Shown here: positions 59,220 to 64,000 of the stretch, in pieces | How positions within the stretch are numbered: the stretch's first letter is position 1 | How the letters are laid out: every line of letters starts with the position of its first letter | NCBI GenBank assembly: GCA_025642075.2 | Contig: JAODUO010001704.1 | Span: 5,001 to 69,000, forward strand | Direction: 5' to 3' | Source of the DNA: Ridgeia piscesae | Lineage: Eukaryota > Annelida > Polychaeta > Sabellida > Siboglinidae | Length of the DNA: 64,000 bases | Translations under genes and position numbers: made by a program | Notes under the pieces: model-generated | What the model was told of the DNA's origin: nothing | The model's input: the letters and a program-made list of their open reading frames with translations, nothing else | The model's database searches: none

Positions 59220-60450
59220 CTAAGCAACCCTCTCCCAGCATTATGTTAGGTAATTAAAATTTAGTTCCTTTAAATATAGGATTGTTTACACCCATTTTCG
59301 CTGTTTACAGACACCGCCTTGAATGTTGAAAACTTCATGAACAGGAGAAGATACCGTTCTGAGAGACGACTGTGTCAAGTAAGTCCTGAAAAAGGAAACT
59401 TACAGATAGCGTTATAACTAAAACAATAGAAAGAACTGTTCTATACATACTCCTGCTCACATGTGATGTGATTCCAGCAAATGGGTGCACATCGCCACAA
59501 ATCAGTGTTTGGTCTGTACAAATGTAGTTCTAAACTGTTTAACGTGCTTAGATGAAAAAAATGCAAAGATTTGTTGTTAGAATATTCAGCATGGTCCGTG
59601 GTATATAAAATATATTTTTCTTAAATGTCCCGTTATAACTACTTATTTAATAAAAAAATTCAGGAGGGGACAGCAAGAGGGAGCATTGACTATTTTAGGT
59701 TATTGTACGATTTCTAAGCGAAATGTATCAATGAAGGACACATTTTAAAATTATATATAAATGTAACTGTCAGTTATTTGAAATGGAAAATATAACATAA
59801 AACACTAGTGCAAAACAATTTTTTATAAAGACAACTCCTGTACGTACGTTAATTTTATAGAATTGCCTTTATCAAAAAGTAATAAAAATCATCAATTATT
59901 CCTGTTATGTGATGGGATGGCAGCATCATGTTGAGAAACCATGAACTGGAAGGTGTTGGCATGGTGTTTCCCCATAACTTTCGTGAACTTGGAATTAAAT
60001 CCCTCAACATGGTTGTTTTTTCATTTGTCATTTTCTGTGTAGATATTCTACATGTCCATGGAGATCTTTGAATCGCGTCTCCACAAAGTAGTAAAGTCCT
60101 CGATAAAAGTGATCAGTTGTGGACATTCCTCAGTGGGACACACTTAATCAAAGCTGTCCTCCCTCATAGACACAGGCTGGATGGAGATGAAATAATTAAT
60201 GCTCCCTTATCTTGCTATGTTGTGAAATGGAGAAATACATTAGTAGCTGTGACAATAGTAGCTGTGACGGGACTAATTCAACTGGTGAACTTAATTATTA
60301 GTTATAATGGGAAGTAGTTATAATGGGAAGTAGCTATAATGGGAAGTAGCTATAATGGGAAGTAGCTATAATGGGAAGACACCACTTGATGCAAAATGTC
60401 ACAGACAAATATAGAGAAGTTTGTCATTTAGACCCATTAGATTATATACA
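59220..60450. other. No confident gene; short tandem repeat
   Basis: Five copies of the 18-bp unit TATAATGGGAAGTAG(C/T) at about 60303-60380. No exon seen. Confidence 0.45.
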
Positions 60451-60454
60451 CAAC

Positions 60455-60943
60455 ACTAGACACGGGGGTCAAATACATTTGCATATTAAAGTATTTATTT
60501 AAATACTTAAACAAGTATTTATAGTTGTATTTGTATTTGATGTTTAGGAATTAAAAGTATTTGTATTTAAATATTTTCCTAAAGTATTTTACATTTTCAA
60601 ATACTTTCAAATACCTTTTAAAAATTCAAGTACATTGTCAGTATCAACATTTTTTTTTTAATCACGTAATGCATGCCAAATTGACTACTTCACTGCAATG
60701 TCACCCAACCGTGCTAATTACTGAAGAAGACACTTGACAGCACTGTGACCACAAATTTTGTCAATACCCCTTTGTTCTTTAATCTGGCACCAAGCTATTT
60801 TGGTCTCCAGGCTGTCTTTCAATTTGAGCTGTCACACTTCCTCACAAGATCCTAGCATGCATTGTCTCTTCTGAAGGCAACAGAGGCATTTTATTATGGA
60901 CCTCCTGGCTTAACTTAACAAACAAGATATTATGGCCTTTACT
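60455..60943. mobile_element. Second copy of the CAAATACTTT family, interrupted
   Basis: The left part begins ACACGGGGGTCAAATACATT and the interior matches the reverse complement of 51700-52030. The similarity stops at TTATGGCCTTTACT, where the element at 60944-61806 is inserted. Confidence 0.55.
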
Positions 60944-61806
60944 CAGGGTTGTTTGATTTAAATCATTTGATTTAAATCATGATTTAAATCACTCAAATTG
61001 ATTTAAATGACTCCAATTAAAAAAAAATATATGTTATTTATTGCTGAGTTATATGAATCTGCTTGGCTGGGTAGAATGTTTTGTCTGCCTCATGCATCTG
61101 TATGTCTAAGTATATTACACCCACATCCATAAAAGATGATTGGTCAAGGGAGATAAATTTGAATGAACAGGAAGCATGGCATCATAAAAAAGCCCTCTAT
61201 AGGCAACTGTTATACAATACAAGCAGATTTAAGCTGATGGGGAGTAAGAATCCTCCCCAGTTGAAACATCTCCTCAGCTGGAGCCTATGGGAGGGGGTAT
61301 TGATGAACAAAGGCTACCAGGGTCAGTAGGCAATTGTAGCTCACAACAGTGCCATGGATTATGCAAAATAAGCAGATAAGGCAACCTGGGTCCCAGGCTG
61401 AGATCATCAGGAATTGCAATAGACACAGGCCAGAGGCAGAGTCTAATCAAAGCTGTAGGTTGGCATGAACTGTCTGTTGGATCACTGCTGCATTGTAGTG
61501 TTCTACAATTTCTTTGTGTTTATTCACAATGTCTGGAAGGAAAAATGACTGTGTGTGGTTTTATTTTGAGAGGACTGTGGTGCCATGAAAGACTGGGTGT
61601 AAAGCCAAATGTATGTTTGTCTTTCATTTCAGGATGCAATGAAGCTTCCAAATCTTGTGTTTAACAGGAAGCAAGTTTTCAATTTAGAAGCTCCAAGTTT
61701 ATTTACAAATAAAAAAATTCAAATAAATCTGATTTAAATAAAAAAATCCGATTTAAATCAAATAAATCCGATTTGTTTTTTAAAACAGGATTTTTTCTCA
61801 ACCTTG
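60944..61806. mobile_element. hAT-like element, 863 bp, with perfect 8-bp target duplication
   Basis: The left end CAGGGTTGTTTGATTT and the right end read inward CAAGGTTGAGAAAAAATCC form inverted termini. CCTTTACT flanks it at 60936-60943 and 61807-61814. GATTTAAATC words cluster at both ends. An 82-codon frame inside is probably not a transposase. Confidence 0.88.
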
Positions 61807-62263
61807 CCTTTACTAGACACAGTTAGTGAACAACAAATAAGAATAAGCATTTATGTCTATAGTATAATATGGATAAATAACCAGTCAAATAGCAGTCGTG
61901 TAAATAGTCGTGATGTTGTAAGGTTGACTTGTTCTATTTGTCGATATATGCCACTGTTTTATACTCGTAGGATTTGTAATCAATATAAACACGTGACTTC
62001 TGTGAAAGCGGCATTTTATCCTTAACTTAACTTTTATTATATTTTATTTTGCCTAACCAACAGAATAAAATATAATAAAAGTTATTTTAGAAATTTTACA
62101 CTACATACCAAATTATAAAATCAATAATAACAACGTAAAGAGAACATTAAGGGAAGAACATTATATAATGTTATTCTCCTTTTATTTGTATACAATTCGT
62201 TATTTTATTTTTATTTTACATACTCGCATATTGAGTGACATATACATGAGTCAAGATAAATGG

Positions 62264-62449
62264 TTGGTCGGTCGGTCGGTCGGTCGGTCGGTCGGTCGGT
62301 CGGTCGGTCGGTCGGTCGGTCGGTCGGTCGGTCGGTCGGTCGGTCGGTCGGTCGGTCGGTCGGTCGGTCGGTCGGTCGGTCGGTCGGTCGGTCGGTCGGT
62401 CGGTCGGTCGGTCGGTCGGTCGGTCGGTCGGTCGGTCGGTCGGTCGGTG
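62264..62449. repeat. (GGTC)n microsatellite, about 46 uninterrupted copies
   Basis: A perfect tetranucleotide run of about 185 bp ending 75 bp before the first exon of the zinc-finger gene seen here. Open frames of Val-Gly-Arg-Ser or Thr-Asp-Arg-Pro repeats are artefacts. Confidence 0.98.
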
Positions 62450-62547
62450 TAAAATGTATTTAAACACCGGATGATGTCACTTACATACTGGTAGTGTCTT
62501 CGTGTTATTTACCTCTGTTTTCAGGAGACCTAAACGTGATTTCAACA

Positions 62548-64000
62548 ATGGAGACCCAAAATATACACGATGTCAATGCCGATATTCATGCCCCGGGAAT
62601 TGCTCAGCTTCGTCGGTCAGACACCGACCAGGACCGGGCGCCTTCGTTCCGCGTGTGTCCACGTGTGTCCGTCGAGACTACATTCCCTCGCGCCCTCCTG
62701 GCGGGTCGTTTTATTGACGACACTAGCGTCCTACAAAGCACAGACTCGGAAAAAGAGCTGGCATCTATCTTGAAAGAAGGCAGTGTGCTACTGCTGGCCG
62801 AAGCAAATGTGCACAATACGGACGTTCGTGTTGATCGTCCAGACATAGAGAGTCCCTCAGCAAATAGCGTATCCGAGGAACAGTTGTCGGAAACGGACTT
62901 TGACGACGGAATTGTGCCGCTCGACTTGACAAGTCAGCGGAAGCAGCGGCGGGATAACGAGGCTGATACACGTGTCGAGGTGAAGTCAGAGACGGTCGAG
63001 ACTGGAGACTCTATCAGTGGAGGGACGAGACGTTGGATGGCGGATGAAGAGAGCGTCCTGACAGAGATTAAAGTGGACGGTGTGACCCAGAGACAAGTCT
63101 GGACGAGAGCCGCAGTCGGAAGATCGGACGTAAAGGACAATGCAACCCAAACAACGCATCGGCTAGTATAGACCCGTTGAAGCCGAACACTTGCCCGGTG
63201 TGTGGAAAGTTGTTCCGGCAAAGCAGGTACCTGAAGCTCCACGAACGGATACACTCGGATGCCGAACGGAACAAACACAACAACAGTTCAGATGATCAGA
63301 AGCTGAACATCTGCACGGTGTGTGGAAAGTCGTTTAAGAACAGCAGATACCTGAAACTCCACGAGCGGATCCACTCCGACGCCGAACAAAGCAAATGCGC
63401 TGTTTGCAAGAAAGTCTTCGCCCATCCGGGCAGCCTGAAAATTCACAAACGCCTTCACTCGGGCGAAAAGCCGTTCACGTGTTCCATGTGCCCGAAGACG
63501 TTCACACAGCGTTATCACCTGATTGTTCACGAACGTGTACACACAGGAGAGAAGCCGTACGCCTGTACGCTGTGCGGGAAACTGTTCGCGCGATCCGGAC
63601 ACCTGCGCATCCACGTGCGCTCGCACACCGGAACGAAGCCGTACGCGTGCGCGCACTGCGAGAAGTCGTTCACGACGTCGTCGCACCTGAAGGTGCACGA
63701 GCGCACGCACACGGGCGACAAGCCGCACCTGTGTGGCACGTGCGGCAAGGGCTTCAAGGACTACGGCTCCCGCAACGACCACGAGCGCATCCACACCGGC
63801 GCCAAGCCGTTCTCTTGCGGCGCGTGCGGGCGCTCGTTCACCAAGTCGGGCAACCTGCGCATACACGAGCGCATCCACACGGGCGAACGGCCGTACGTCT
63901 GCGCCGTCTGCGCGAAGACGTTCAGGTCGAGTAGTCACCTGAAGGCGCACGAATGGAACCACACAGGCGCCAAGCCCTACTCGTGTCGCACGTGTGGCAA
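62548..64000 (+). CDS. C2H2 zinc-finger transcription factor, partial (runs off window)
   Basis: An acceptor CTGTTTTCAG (62524) precedes METQNIHDVNADIH at 62548. The N-terminal part (62548-63168) is acidic and holds DDGIVPLDLTSQ, whose PLDLT resembles the CtBP-binding PxDLS motif, and VEVKSET and EIKVD, which fit the sumoylation pattern. From 63171 in a different frame come nine complete C2H2 fingers and the start of a tenth, with TGEKPY-type linkers: a DNA-binding array. The frames can be joined by a 92-bp intron (63080-63171, donor GTGTGA, acceptor TAGTATAG) giving EIKVD-DPLKPNTC, or by a one-base deletion between 63072 and 63168. Finger 7 has Arg at the conserved Leu position. The gene is GC-rich relative to its surroundings. 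The stop lies beyond the window. Confidence 0.85.

Noticed and set aside
62168..62467. VGRS / TDRP repeat proteins
   Set aside because: Translation of the (GGTC)n microsatellite.
63288..63962. 224-codon minus-strand frame
   Set aside because: Antisense shadow of the GC-rich zinc-finger array.

Overview
The window is eukaryotic nuclear DNA from an invertebrate animal, most likely marine. The signs are spliced genes with GT-AG introns, animal-type domains (HECT ligase, filamin-type Ig repeats, tandem C2H2 zinc fingers), non-LTR and DIRS-like retrotransposon remains, tRNA-derived SINEs, hAT-type DNA transposons with 8-bp target duplications, and very many minisatellites. A mollusc, another lophotrochozoan or a lancelet would all fit; the sequence alone does not decide. 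Nothing bacterial (operons, Shine-Dalgarno sites, CRISPR) is present.

The main gene lies on the minus strand from 35,520 down to 2,502. I assembled ten exons by hand from splice sites, reading frame and domain continuity: 35432-35520, 33026-33193, 24553-24723, 23594-23677, 18486-18620, 13719-13895, 12924-13042, 12418-12496, 8216-8397 and 2502-3551. The exon phases fit from end to end. The predicted protein of about 750 residues has three filamin/ABP280-type Ig repeats, a hydrophilic linker with four tyrosine motifs (three YxNV, one YAIV), and a C-terminal HECT ubiquitin-ligase domain with its catalytic cysteine. Filamin plus HECT recalls AREL1; the tyrosine-motif linker is not something I know from that family. 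This is the best candidate for an undescribed system: a cytosolic, phosphotyrosine-regulated ubiquitin ligase.

The introns of this gene are loaded with tandem arrays: 36-bp units directly against two 3' splice sites, a 50-bp array made by amplifying a 3' splice site with the start of its own exon, a 21-bp array, a CA-rich block with a 1,352-bp duplication ending at a 5' splice site, and a 34-bp array with a roughly 1.37-kb higher-order repeat. A 50-bp array lies just upstream of the start codon. The long open frames inside these arrays are artefacts of unit length and composition.

Upstream of the main gene, minus-strand exon candidates at 38.9-41.5 kb suggest a second gene ending near 38,917. 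Between 42 and 62 kb the window is mostly repeats and decayed mobile elements: a transposon-protein fragment (42.3 kb), a Cys-rich fragment (43.3 kb), a SINE (43.5 kb), a DIRS-like gag-RT remnant (45.1-47.5 kb), a non-LTR RT (54.1-55.5 kb), a fold-back element (55.5-55.9 kb) and hAT-like elements at 56.3-57.3 and 60.9-61.8 kb. Another RT remnant is at 27.9-29.1 kb.

At the right edge a plus-strand C2H2 zinc-finger gene starts at 62,548 and runs off the window. Its N-terminal part and its finger array are in different frames, joined either by a small intron or by a one-base frameshift.
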